Origin: a virus
DNA: 49,838 nucleotides
Direction: 5' to 3' (one strand)
IMG/VR virus record: IMGVR_UViG_3300037502_001430
Coordinates: 1-49,838 of that record
Below the pieces are notes generated by a model. It was not told where the DNA came from. It saw only the letters and a list, made by a program, of their open reading frames with translations, and did not search any database. A program made the position numbers and the translations under genes. Shown here one piece after another: positions 38,974 to 46,777 of this stretch. Numbering within the stretch: the first letter of the stretch is position 1; each line of letters begins with the position of its first letter.

Positions 38974-39003
38974 TTGTGAATATCATTTTATTTAGTACCT
39001 TTA
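38974..39003 (+). promoter_or_regulatory. Promoter for the Cys-repeat protein
   Basis: -33 TTG (38974-38976), 19-bp spacer, -7 TACCTTTA (38996-39003), 26 bases before the ATG at 39030. Confidence 0.7.
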
Positions 39004-39029
39004 CATCTCACAATCAAAAACAAACCAAC

Positions 39030-39722
39030 ATGACAAAGATTTTCAATTCTTACTCGGAATTCTTAAACCGCACCGATAAATCGGTAAATGGTGTATCTGC
39101 TGAATTTGCAGAACAATACCAAAACTATGTAGAAGATAACGATAGTAATAAAGGTTGTTGGAATTGCCGTTATTGCCGTTATTGCAGTTCTTGCAGTTCT
39201 TGCAGTTCTTGCAGTTCTTGCAGTTCTTGCCGTTATTGCCGTTATTGCAGTTCTTGCAGTTCTTGCAGTGATTGCAGTGATTGCAGTTATTGCAGTTCTT
39301 GCAGTGATTGCAGTGATTGCAGTGATTGCCGTTCTTGCCGTTATTGCAGTTATTGCAGTTCTTGCAGTGATTGCAGTGATTGCAGTTATTTAACATTCAC
39401 TATAAATAACAACGTAAAATTTACACCACCTACCATTGCTAACATTCATCAATCAATACTTGATGTTACATCTGTAGATTGTGCATTAGATATGTCTACA
39501 TGGCACACATGCGACACTACACATTGCCGTGCAGGTTGGGTAGTTGTGTTAGCTGGTGATGCTGGTAAAGAATTGGAAAGTAAAACAGATACTTGTTTTG
39601 CAGCAATGGCAATCTATAACGCTTCAAGTGAAATAAAGGTATCGCCTACAATGTTTTTTGTGAATAATAAAGAAAGCATGAAGGATATAGTAAGATGTGC
39701 CGAATTAGAGAAAAATATTTAA
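39030..39722 (+). CDS. Cys-X-X repeat protein, 230 aa
   Basis: The ATG at 39030 follows its promoter; the frame upstream to 38976 would cross the -7 box. Residues 43-120 are 26 uninterrupted units of Cys-X-X (X mainly S, D, R, Y), so every third residue is Cys. A C-terminal domain has 'WHTCDTTHCRAGWVVVLAGDAG', which I associate with phage proteins that carry other repeat types such as pentapeptides. A regular 3-residue period can build a narrow helix or ladder lined by thiols, and many C-x2-C pairs could bind metals. I know of no function. Confidence 0.8.
   Translation: MTKIFNSYSEFLNRTDKSVNGVSAEFAEQYQNYVEDNDSNKGCWNCRYCRYCSSCSSCSSCSSCSSCRYCRYCSSCSSCSDCSDCSYCSSCSDCSDCSDCRSCRYCSYCSSCSDCSDCSYLTFTINNNVKFTPPTIANIHQSILDVTSVDCALDMSTWHTCDTTHCRAGWVVVLAGDAGKELESKTDTCFAAMAIYNASSEIKVSPTMFFVNNKESMKDIVRCAELEKNI
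39156..39389 (+). repeat. 26 tandem 9-bp units
   Basis: Units of consensus TGCAGTKMT (variants TGCCGTTAT, TGCAGTTCT, TGCAGTGAT), each giving Cys-X-X. Near-identical neighbouring units suggest growth and loss by slippage. Length may vary between isolates. The complementary strand is also open for 117 codons for the same reason. Confidence 0.95.
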
Positions 39723-39749
39723 TCTAACCAATCAAAAAAACAAAACAAC

Positions 39750-40397
39750 ATGAGCAACGAACTAAAAGTAATCCCACTTGTACAACCCGAACAACTTTCA
39801 TTAGTTGAGAATAACACACTAACAGCTAAACAGCTACAGCATTTACTGAAACACACACCACCACAATACATACATACCCGACCTGCAAAGGGTGGGGGAG
39901 TATGGGAATACGTATCGGGCGGATATGTGCGTAAAGTGCTAAATCTTATGTTTGGATGGAACTGGTCATTCGAGATTATAGACGAAAAAATATTACATGG
40001 TGAAGTAGTAGTAAAAGGTAAATTGACTTGTACAAGTAACGGTGTATCAATAGTAAAAATGCAGTTCGGGAATAAGGATATTATTTACAAAAAGTTGCAG
40101 CAAGGCGAAACGGAGAGAGTACCATTATCAATAGGCAATGACCTAAAAGCAGCAGCTACAGACGCATTAAAGAAATGTGCAGCAGAAATAGGGATAGCAG
40201 CAGACATCTACAACAAACAAGACTTTAAAGCGGTGAATGTTGATGTATCAGAAAACAGCCTACAAGATGTACAAGAGTTGTACGAACTAAAAAAAGATGC
40301 ACTAACAGCAGATGAGCAAGCGCACATAGAACGTATAATAACAGCAAACGAAACCAAATCTTTTAACAAAGTCATAAACCAACTGAAAAACAAATGA
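39750..40397 (+). CDS. Rad52/Rad22-type single-strand annealing protein
   Basis: 215 residues. 'YIHTRPAKGGGVWEYVSGGYVRKVLNLMFGWNWSFEIIDEKI', 'VVVKGKLTC', and 'GNDLKAAATDALKKCAAEIGIAADIY' match the phage Rad52 (Sak) group, where the final K-x-x-A-x-D-A-x-K-x-x-A motif closes the ring core. It pairs complementary strands during recombination-dependent replication. The gene overlaps the YqaJ-type exonuclease by 4 bp, the classic annealase-exonuclease pair. Confidence 0.88.
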   Translation: MSNELKVIPLVQPEQLSLVENNTLTAKQLQHLLKHTPPQYIHTRPAKGGGVWEYVSGGYVRKVLNLMFGWNWSFEIIDEKILHGEVVVKGKLTCTSNGVSIVKMQFGNKDIIYKKLQQGETERVPLSIGNDLKAAATDALKKCAAEIGIAADIYNKQDFKAVNVDVSENSLQDVQELYELKKDALTADEQAHIERIITANETKSFNKVINQLKNK

Positions 40398-41122
40398 GTA
40401 TCATAACCAACGAACAGCGAATAGGTAATTTCACTAGCAGCGAAATACATAAACTACTTAGCCGAGCAAAAAACGGTAAAGACTTAGGTAAACCAGCACT
40501 TACATACATAGAAGAAAAAAACATTGAGCGTGAAATGGGTATCAGCTTAGGTACAGAGGCTACAGCACGTGCGCTCGATTGGGGCAAACACTGTGAACAA
40601 TTTGCATTTGATAACATTTCACTTGCCTATACCATTACCTCAGATGTAACAGTAGTACACCCTGAATACTCATTTTGGGTAGGTAGTGCAGATGGGTATA
40701 ACACTGATACTGTTTTCGACCTTAAATGCCCTATGACTAGAAAATCATTTTTCGGTTTAGTGGCAGGTGAAAACATCTATAGTATGCGTGATGGGTTTGA
40801 GCGCAATACAGCGCAATACAGCGCACATACTGACGCAGACAAGTACTATTGGCAGTTGGTAAGTAATGCGGCTATTTTGGGCAAAAAATACGCAGAATTG
40901 ATAGTATATATGCCTTATCAGTCGGAACTAGAAATTGTAAAGGCGGCTGCAAAAGATATTTACAATTGGATACATTATGCAGCAGATATTGAACTACCAT
41001 ATTTACCCGATGGCGGCAAGTTCAAAAACATAAATATTATTCGCTTTGAAGTGCCACAAGCCGATATAGATTTACTAACAGCCTCAGTAGTTGAAGCATC
41101 TAAACACCTTATACAGCCATGA
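40394..41122 (+). CDS. YqaJ-like exonuclease (lambda Exo type)
   Basis: 242 residues. The PD-(D/E)xK core reads 'WGKHCEQFAF' (E68), 'SADGYNTDTVFDLKCP' (D100, D109, K111) and 'YYWQLVSNAAILG' (the conserved Q). It degrades one strand of duplex ends to make single strands for the Rad52-like partner. The stop overlaps the next start by 4 bp. Confidence 0.88.
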   Translation: MSIITNEQRIGNFTSSEIHKLLSRAKNGKDLGKPALTYIEEKNIEREMGISLGTEATARALDWGKHCEQFAFDNISLAYTITSDVTVVHPEYSFWVGSADGYNTDTVFDLKCPMTRKSFFGLVAGENIYSMRDGFERNTAQYSAHTDADKYYWQLVSNAAILGKKYAELIVYMPYQSELEIVKAAAKDIYNWIHYAADIELPYLPDGGKFKNINIIRFEVPQADIDLLTASVVEASKHLIQP

Positions 41123-41469
41123 AAATAACCGCAAAATACATAGAAGAACAGTTTTGGTTAGAACGTAAATACAAAGGGGTGCTAACAGTAGAGAAAATAG
41201 AAAAGGTTATTTGTAGCCATTTTGGCGTGAGTATCGAACAAGTAAAGAGTACCACACGACTTTACAATATAACCGAATGTAGGCACTTAATATGGTACTA
41301 TGTGCGAAATACAGGCGCAACATTGCAGACCATTACCAATATGTACAACCGCAAAGACCACACAAGCGTAATACATGCAATAAGCAAGATTAACAACCTG
41401 CTACAGAATGACGAGCAAATGAAGTATAATGTAGCAGCAATAAACACACAATTAAATCTAATAAAATGA
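41119..41469 (+). CDS. Free-standing DnaA domain IV protein
   Basis: 116 residues. 'IEKVICSHFGVSIEQVKSTTR' followed by 'ECRHLIWYYVRNTGATLQTITNMYNRKDHTSVIHAISKINNLL' is the DnaA C-terminal DNA-binding domain with its signature R-K-D-H-T-S-V-I-H-A at residues 78-87. The AAA+ ATPase is absent, so it cannot melt an origin alone. It may mark the phage origin or compete with host DnaA for DnaA boxes. It is embedded between exonuclease and helicase genes. Confidence 0.85.
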   Translation: MKITAKYIEEQFWLERKYKGVLTVEKIEKVICSHFGVSIEQVKSTTRLYNITECRHLIWYYVRNTGATLQTITNMYNRKDHTSVIHAISKINNLLQNDEQMKYNVAAINTQLNLIK

Positions 41470-41831
41470 CCACAAACAAAGAACTAGAACTAAAAGGACT
41501 TGCCAAAGATTTACGTAGGTTACTATACCTCAATCAGGCGCAAACGTTCACCATTCAATCAATACTTGCCAATCCAATCTGCCAACCAGTACTCAAAGAC
41601 ATAATAAAAAAGCAAGTTAACGCAATGAATTATGTTAAAGATGAGATTAAAAGTAGAGATAAAAAAGATACATGGCAACCTATACAGAACGAGTTGAACA
41701 GCGATAGAATGCACGATATTGCCCTACACATTGACTTTATAGCAGACATAGCCAACCTTGCAGAAATAACCGACATACTACAGGAACATTACAATGAACA
41801 ACTTAAAGCTAATCAACATGCAGAGGCGTAA
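41466..41831 (+). CDS. Hypothetical helical protein, 121 aa
   Basis: Mostly helical with 'KELELKGLAKDLRRLLYLNQ', 'PICQPVLKDIIKKQV' and 'RMHDIALHIDFIADIANLAEITDIL'. No motif recognised. Overlaps the DnaA-like gene by 4 bp and the next gene by 38 bp. Confidence 0.7.
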   Translation: MTTNKELELKGLAKDLRRLLYLNQAQTFTIQSILANPICQPVLKDIIKKQVNAMNYVKDEIKSRDKKDTWQPIQNELNSDRMHDIALHIDFIADIANLAEITDILQEHYNEQLKANQHAEA

Positions 41832-42621
41832 CGAGATTATAGCAGGTGAAGTAGGGCATACAAAAATAAAGCGTGAGTATGGTATGTTTTCATTGTATAA
41901 ATTGCACGAAGGTGAAATCAGATACCGCAAAATAATGGAAAGTACCGATTATGAAGTACTAAGACCACATAGGCACGAACATAGAAAAAAATATACTTAC
42001 ACGCCACCGCCACCAGTTACAGTAGAGCAAAGTAGAGCAATGCAGATTAAAGCAAAGAAAGGTAAGCAGCAGAAACAGCATACAAAGCCGAAACAACCGC
42101 TACCAATAGGACACGTAAAAGTAAAGGTAGCACGTAATGCGTATCATGTTTTATTGTATATTGGGGATGGACATTATAAAAAAATCAAAACATTGTATAA
42201 GTTTGCAGACACTTTGCCATATCGCAACAATAAAATGATGACGCATAACGGCAAGTTAAAGTACCGAGATTTTGACGAACCAGCACCTAAAGTAAAGCCG
42301 TTACCAATCCCAAAAACACCAGCAGCAAAAAAAGTAGTGCAGACTATGGATACTACTTTAAAGGCAAAAGATAAAGCACTTGAACGAATAGCAAAGCCTG
42401 AAAAGTTGGTTATAAAGGAGCAAAATAGACCGCAAAAAATAGCAGTTCAATTAGATGCTAAAACGAGCGTAATGGTATATCCTGAAATGTTGGAACATGC
42501 TAAAGAACGTTACAGGCAGAGGCACAAACAAAGTCAAGAACAAGCGAACACAAAGCAGCGACAAAGCCCCAACAAAGCAAAAGTTAAACAACCGCAATCA
42601 GAAACAATATTTTTTCACTAA
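41794..42621 (+). CDS. Basic hypothetical protein, 275 aa
   Basis: Very rich in Lys, Arg, Gln and Pro ('KKGKQQKQHTKPKQPLPIGHVKVKVA', 'RYRQRHKQSQEQANTKQRQ'), with beta segments in the middle ('HVLLYIGDGHYKKIKTL'). An alternative start at 41818 gives 267 residues and only a 14-bp overlap. Probably a nucleic-acid-binding factor by charge. No family recognised. Confidence 0.66.
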   Translation: MNNLKLINMQRRNEIIAGEVGHTKIKREYGMFSLYKLHEGEIRYRKIMESTDYEVLRPHRHEHRKKYTYTPPPPVTVEQSRAMQIKAKKGKQQKQHTKPKQPLPIGHVKVKVARNAYHVLLYIGDGHYKKIKTLYKFADTLPYRNNKMMTHNGKLKYRDFDEPAPKVKPLPIPKTPAAKKVVQTMDTTLKAKDKALERIAKPEKLVIKEQNRPQKIAVQLDAKTSVMVYPEMLEHAKERYRQRHKQSQEQANTKQRQSPNKAKVKQPQSETIFFH

Positions 42622-42634
42622 CAAACCAAATAAA

Positions 42635-44002
42635 ATGACTTACGAACAGTTTTTACAAACCAAAAAACATAGTATAGGAGAGTTCGGATTTAAGCCTACA
42701 TTTTTTCCTGATATTGCGTTTGATTTCCAAAAGTACGCAATAGAAAAATCAGTAAACAAAGGGCGTATAGGCGTATTCTTCGATACTGGATTAGGTAAGA
42801 CACTTATACAGCTATCAATAGCCTATAACGTTGTATTACACACTAATAAGCGTGTATTGATACTAACACCACTAGCTGTAGCATTTCAGTTTATTATTGA
42901 GGCTAACAAAATAGGTATAGACGATATAGAATACTCTAAAGATGGTAAGTTTACCAAAAAAATAGTGTTATGCAATTACGAAAGATTGCACTATTTTGAG
43001 CCTAACGATTTCGATTGCGTAATACTTGACGAAAGTAGCATACTTAAAAACTTTGACGGTAAGATAAAAAACCAAATAAATACATTCATCAAAAAAGTAA
43101 AGTATCGTTTTTTGTCAACCGCTACCCCTTCGCCAAATGACTTTATAGAATTGGGTACAAGTAGTGAAGCGTTGGGGTATATGGGTTACATGGATATGCT
43201 TACCAAGTTCTTTAAGAATAATCAAAATTCAGTAGACAGCAATAACAGGAACATAGGCGAAAAGTTTTACCTAAAACCACATGCCGAAAAAGATTTTTTT
43301 GCGTGGGTTAATCAGTGGAGTATCATGTGTAAAATGCCATCAGATTTAGGATTTAGTGATGAAGGTTACATATTGCCACAACTTATAGTTAATGACCATG
43401 TAGTAAAAAATCAAAGCCTAATAGATGTAAACGGTCAGATACAAATGTTTACACCGATTGCAAAATCAATGACAGAGGTTAGGCATGAGCAAAAACAAAC
43501 CGAGCGACAAAGATGTGAATTAGCTATAGAGTTGGCAAGTGGTAAAACTTCTGTATATTGGTGCAATACCAACAACGAAAGCGCAATACTAAAACAACTT
43601 GATAAAGATGCAGTAGAGATAATAGGCAGCCAATCAATAGAGAAAAAAGAAGAGATACTATTAGCGTTTGCAAGCGGTCAAATTAAGCGATTGATTACTA
43701 AAGCTAAAATGACTGGTATGGGTTTAAATTGGCAGCACTGCAACCATTCGGTATTTTTCCCAACATGGAGTTATGAGCAATACTATCAATCAATAAGGCG
43801 TTTTTACAGGTTTGGGCAAAAAAGGGATGTAACTATTGACAGGATAACCTCAGACGGACAAACAAGGGTAATAGATGCCATACAACAGAAAACAGAAAAG
43901 GCAATAGAACTACATACAAATCTTACAGTAAACGTTAACAGAAAATACGAACATTCACAAAGAGAGTTTAACCAATCAATTCAAAAACCAAAATTTATCT
44001 AA
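42635..44002 (+). CDS. SF2 helicase, SNF2-like
   Basis: 455 residues from the ATG at 42635; the upstream frame to 42497 overlaps the previous gene's Lys-rich tail. Motif I 'FFDTGLGKT' (48-56), motif II 'VILDESS' (129-135), motif III 'STATPSP' (161-167), motif VI 'QSIRRFYRFGQKRDV'. The DESS form of motif II is known for phage SNF2-like helicases. Paired with the methyltransferase two bases downstream. Likely works on phage DNA during replication or modification. Confidence 0.88.
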   Translation: MTYEQFLQTKKHSIGEFGFKPTFFPDIAFDFQKYAIEKSVNKGRIGVFFDTGLGKTLIQLSIAYNVVLHTNKRVLILTPLAVAFQFIIEANKIGIDDIEYSKDGKFTKKIVLCNYERLHYFEPNDFDCVILDESSILKNFDGKIKNQINTFIKKVKYRFLSTATPSPNDFIELGTSSEALGYMGYMDMLTKFFKNNQNSVDSNNRNIGEKFYLKPHAEKDFFAWVNQWSIMCKMPSDLGFSDEGYILPQLIVNDHVVKNQSLIDVNGQIQMFTPIAKSMTEVRHEQKQTERQRCELAIELASGKTSVYWCNTNNESAILKQLDKDAVEIIGSQSIEKKEEILLAFASGQIKRLITKAKMTGMGLNWQHCNHSVFFPTWSYEQYYQSIRRFYRFGQKRDVTIDRITSDGQTRVIDAIQQKTEKAIELHTNLTVNVNRKYEHSQREFNQSIQKPKFI

Positions 44003-44003
44003 C

Positions 44004-45011
44004 ATGGTAAAGCAACAGAAACACACAGACCGATACAGCGTATACAATGCTGATTGCATGGATGTAATTAAAGAAATGCCAAACGAAAGTATAGACTTAT
44101 CAACGTACTCACCACCGTTTGCAGGCTTATATAATTACAGCAGCAGCGAAAAGGATTTCAGTAATTGTGAAAGCAAAGAACAGTTTTTAGAGCAATACTC
44201 TTTCCTAGTTGAGCAAATTGCAAGGGTAACAAAAAAAGGTAGGATAACCGCAGTGCATTGCACAGATGTATTTGATAATACTTGCAGACTTTGGGATTTC
44301 CCAAATGAGATTATCAAAATACATGATAAATACGGTTTTGAATATCGCAACAGAATAACGATATGGAAAGAACCGCTAAAGGTGCGTATGCGTACAATGG
44401 TACAATCATTAATGCACAAGTTCATAGTTGAGGACAGCACAAAATGTTTTACCGCTATGCCTGATTATGTACTTGTATTTACTAAAAAAGGTGAAAACGA
44501 AGTTCCAGTAGTTCACCCATTCGGCATAAATCATTATGCAGGTGAAATACCTATTTTGCCAAATATATTAAGGGCGTGGAACAATGCCAACGAAAGCGAC
44601 CTAAACGAAGCACAACTATGGGAACACCTAAATAATATTAATGAGGCTGATAAGATTACAAAGCTAAATCATTATATATGGCAGCGTTACGCCTCAAGTG
44701 TTTGGGATGATATAAGAATTGACAATGTATTACCATTTAAAGATAGCAAAGAAGAAGATGACGAAAAGCACGTACACCCATTGCAATTAGATGTTATTGA
44801 TAGATTGGTTGAATTGTATTCTAATCCCAATGAGATTGTATTTACTCCGTTTATGGGTGTAGGTAGCGAGGTGTTTAGCCCCGTATCAATGGGTAGAAAA
44901 GCAATAGGTATAGAGTTGAAAGATAGTTACTATAAACAGGCTATACTAAACTTAGAAGATGCCGAAAAACGTTTTAGGGTAAACAATGTAGAGCAAAAAA
45001 CACTATTCTAA
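44004..45011 (+). CDS. DNA methyltransferase (N4-cytosine/N6-adenine, SPPF motif)
   Basis: 335 residues. The catalytic motif 'LSTYSPPFAGL' (32-42) is of the S-P-P-F type, common in N4-cytosine and some N6-adenine enzymes, and precedes motif I 'FTPFMGVGSEV' near the C-terminus, so it is beta-class order. The helicase partner is adjacent. It would modify phage DNA against host restriction. Which base it methylates cannot be read from sequence alone. Confidence 0.88.
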   Translation: MVKQQKHTDRYSVYNADCMDVIKEMPNESIDLSTYSPPFAGLYNYSSSEKDFSNCESKEQFLEQYSFLVEQIARVTKKGRITAVHCTDVFDNTCRLWDFPNEIIKIHDKYGFEYRNRITIWKEPLKVRMRTMVQSLMHKFIVEDSTKCFTAMPDYVLVFTKKGENEVPVVHPFGINHYAGEIPILPNILRAWNNANESDLNEAQLWEHLNNINEADKITKLNHYIWQRYASSVWDDIRIDNVLPFKDSKEEDDEKHVHPLQLDVIDRLVELYSNPNEIVFTPFMGVGSEVFSPVSMGRKAIGIELKDSYYKQAILNLEDAEKRFRVNNVEQKTLF

Positions 45012-45012
45012 A

Positions 45013-45159
45013 ATGACCACAGCCGAAATATTACGTTATCGCATCGATATGTACATTAAGTGCCTAGCTAACAATAAACCAGCAGCAGCGAATAAACATG
45101 CCGATGTGATACGTAAGATTTTTGGTGATAAATCTAAACAATCAAAACTAAAATTATAA
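45013..45159 (+). CDS. Hypothetical protein, 48 aa
   Basis: The ATG at 45013 is one base after the methyltransferase stop, and the stop is two bases before the next ATG. Helical and basic: 'TTAEILRYRIDMYIKCLANN', 'KHADVIRKIFGDKSKQ'. The tight packing argues for a real gene. No function recognised. Confidence 0.62.
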   Translation: MTTAEILRYRIDMYIKCLANNKPAAANKHADVIRKIFGDKSKQSKLKL

Positions 45160-45161
45160 AA

Positions 45162-45425
45162 ATGATAGACATTCGCAAAGCACTATCCCAAAGGTGCTAC
45201 ATAATATTTGACAGTAACGAGCAGTTAGTGAAGTTTGTAGGTGATAACCGCCTAAAATATTACCTATGTATAAATGAAAATGAAACAGTAATAAGAATTG
45301 ACCCAACAGACGAAGATGGGCATTTGACTATGACTAAGAATGAAGAAGAAACACCTTCCGAATTCTGTAAGGATTTCCCACGTTACCACCACACACAACT
45401 AACAATAACAGACGATGGAGAATAA
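45162..45425 (+). CDS. Small protein of a three-member paralogous family
   Basis: 87 residues. 'IRKALSQRCYIIFDSNEQLVKFVGDNRL' aligns with the openings of 37103-37348 and 38659-38955 (C-Y-I-x-x, N, L-x-x-x-V). The acidic C-terminal half has no recognised motif. It overlaps the next gene by 11 bp. Confidence 0.66.
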   Translation: MIDIRKALSQRCYIIFDSNEQLVKFVGDNRLKYYLCINENETVIRIDPTDEDGHLTMTKNEEETPSEFCKDFPRYHHTQLTITDDGE

Positions 45426-45603
45426 TAGATACAGGCTAAAGGAAGATAAGGTAATAGGCAAGATTAAGGTAGCCAATAAAGGCGATGTAGTAACCGTAAT
45501 ATCTATGCATGAGGGTGCAGACGGTTTGTTTTGCAAAGTAAGCAGAGAGAAAGACGATAATATGTTTATAGTAGCAACAAAACAATTAACACCAATAATT
45601 TAA
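45415..45603 (+). CDS. Hypothetical protein, 62 aa
   Basis: Compact beta-rich protein: 'KVIGKIKVANKGDVVTVISMHEGADGLFCKVSREKDDNMFIVATKQL', resembling a small KOW/SH3-type barrel ('GDVVTVI..HEG' as in ribosomal KOW turns). This is pattern-level only. Located just before the SSB-like gene. Confidence 0.6.
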   Translation: MENNRYRLKEDKVIGKIKVANKGDVVTVISMHEGADGLFCKVSREKDDNMFIVATKQLTPII

Positions 45604-45629
45604 CCGCCAACAGGCACAAAACAAACAAT

Positions 45630-45941
45630 ATGATAGTAGTTAGTATTGACCTCACAAAGATTGACAAGTCAAAGATTGTAGAAGGTAAAAACGGACAAAA
45701 ATACTACAGCCTAGTAGTAGATGAAGTGCGCACTCCAGACAAGTTTAACAACACTCATACCGTGTACCAAAATCAGACAAAAGAGGAGCGCACCGATAAA
45801 GTAGCAAAGGTATATATCGGTAACGGAAAAGAGTTTAAATTTAACCAACAGAGCGCACCACAGCAACAGGTAGCACCACAACAAGCCCCACAGACAAACC
45901 CTAATCATTCACAACAAGCAATAGACGATTTACCGTTTTAG
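45630..45941 (+). CDS. SSB-like protein with acidic C-terminal tip
   Basis: 103 residues. N-terminal half is beta-rich ('MIVVSIDLTKIDKSKI', 'YYSLVVDEVRTP', 'VAKVYIGNGKEFKFN'), consistent with a small OB fold. A Gln/Pro-rich linker leads to the C-terminal tip DDLPF, almost the SSB tail D-D-x-P-F that recruits replication partners. Short for SSB (about 150-180), but phage versions can be compact. It probably coats single strands and recruits the recombination proteins. Confidence 0.68.
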   Translation: MIVVSIDLTKIDKSKIVEGKNGQKYYSLVVDEVRTPDKFNNTHTVYQNQTKEERTDKVAKVYIGNGKEFKFNQQSAPQQQVAPQQAPQTNPNHSQQAIDDLPF

Positions 45942-45955
45942 CATAACATTAACAT

Positions 45956-46369
45956 ATGTACAGATACTACATAGGCATTGATACTGGTGTTAACACTGGA
46001 TATGCAGTTTACGACAAACAACTAAAGCAACTTACAGTAGTATCTACAGTTATGATACATCAGGCAATGTTAGCATTGTTAGTTATACATAAAGACGGCT
46101 ACAGCAATGAATGTATGGTTATTGTTGAGGATGCAAGGCAGGTAAGGTTCAACACCGATAAGGCTAAATTACAGGGTGCTGGTAGCGTTAAACGTGATGC
46201 TAAGATGTGGGAGGACTTTTTGAAAGACTTAAAATTTCCGTTTCAGATGGTACGACCTAAAAAGGCAATAACTAAATTTGATGCTGATAAATTTAAGGCT
46301 TTAACAGGTTGGGAAGGTAGGACTAATAGTCACGGTAGAGATGCAGCAATGTTAGTATTTGGCAGATAA
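45956..46369 (+). CDS. RuvC-like Holliday junction resolvase
   Basis: 137 residues. 'GIDTGVNTGYAVYD' (Asp9), 'VIVEDAR' (E58, D59) and 'SHGRDAAMLVF' (H126, D129) reproduce the RNase H-fold catalytic set of RuvC-type endonucleases. It resolves branched DNA before packaging. Followed within 5 bp by a promoter and a structured RNA. Confidence 0.85.
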   Translation: MYRYYIGIDTGVNTGYAVYDKQLKQLTVVSTVMIHQAMLALLVIHKDGYSNECMVIVEDARQVRFNTDKAKLQGAGSVKRDAKMWEDFLKDLKFPFQMVRPKKAITKFDADKFKALTGWEGRTNSHGRDAAMLVFGR

Positions 46370-46373
46370 TAAT

Positions 46374-46405
46374 TTTGGTCAATTCGCTGCAAATCAGTAA
46401 TTTTG
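46374..46405 (+). promoter_or_regulatory. Promoter of the pseudoknotted RNA
   Basis: -33 TTTG (46374-46377), 20-bp spacer, -7 TAATTTTG (46398-46405). A start near 46411 would place the whole structure below inside the transcript. Confidence 0.82.
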
Positions 46406-46411
46406 AGGAAT

Positions 46412-46534
46412 AATATTCAGAGGTAGAAGGCTGAATAATTAACGACATTTTAGCCTAATGGGGCTGCTAGTCGGATGTGTACAAAGGTGCATATCCTCTT
46501 CTACCTAGCACTCCCATTAGGCATTTTTATTTTT
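46412..46534 (+). ncRNA. Candidate pseudoknotted structured RNA
   Basis: Hairpin 1: TATTCAG (46414-46420) with CTGAATA (46431-46437), 10-base loop AGGTAGAAGG. Outer stem: GCCTAATGGG (46453-46462) with CCCATTAGGC (46513-46522), perfect 10 bp, then ATTTTTATTTTT. Hairpin 3: GGATGTGTAC (46473-46482) with GTGCATATCC (46487-46496), loop AAAG. Inner stem TGCTAG (46465-46470) with CTAGCA (46505-46510). CTTCTACCT (46498-46506) complements the hairpin-1 loop (46421-46429), forming a long pseudoknot that overlaps the inner stem by two bases. It has its own promoter and a terminator-like end. It may act as a small RNA or as a leader switch for the replication genes at 46535 onward. I recognise no known class. 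Confidence 0.72.
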
Positions 46535-46777
46535 ATGACAGTTCATAACTGCTTACTAATTGACATTACCCCACATCTTTACGGTTCATTCCTTTGCACA
46601 TTTTGCATAAAGCGTGATAAATTCCATTTACCAATACCTAGTAAAATGGCTGCTACATTAAGTACAGGCGAATACTATAACCTTGACTTCGATATAATGA
46701 CAAATGTATTAGCTGGAGTAGGTAATAACTTTTCATTCAATTTTATTAACCTAGCAAAAGATAATAGCCATGATTAA
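46535..46777 (+). CDS. Hypothetical protein, 80 aa
   Basis: I chose the ATG at 46535; the upstream frame to 46475 runs through the RNA's terminator stem. Starts MTVHNCLLIDITPHLYGSFLC, with 'CTFC' early. No family recognised. It overlaps the replication gene by 8 bp, suggesting coupling. Confidence 0.6.
   Translation: MTVHNCLLIDITPHLYGSFLCTFCIKRDKFHLPIPSKMAATLSTGEYYNLDFDIMTNVLAGVGNNFSFNFINLAKDNSHD

Noticed and set aside
39043-39396. 117-codon open frame on the minus strand with Asn/Cys/Lys repeats
   Set aside because: It is the complement of the 9-bp tandem repeat, which carries no stops in that frame. It has no promoter, and the plus-strand gene is fully supported.
40798-40830. Tandem 10-bp repeat in the exonuclease gene (GCGCAATACA)
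   Set aside because: Only two and a half units, in a coding context where they give ERNTAQYSAH; looks coincidental.
46453-46522. tRNA-like element because of the long terminal stem
   Set aside because: No anticodon or T-arm consensus, no CCA end, and the stem is 10 bp with internal pseudoknot geometry.
46475-46534. Coding start at 46475 for the small gene before the replication operon
   Set aside because: It overlaps the perfect hairpin and U-tract of the structured RNA.
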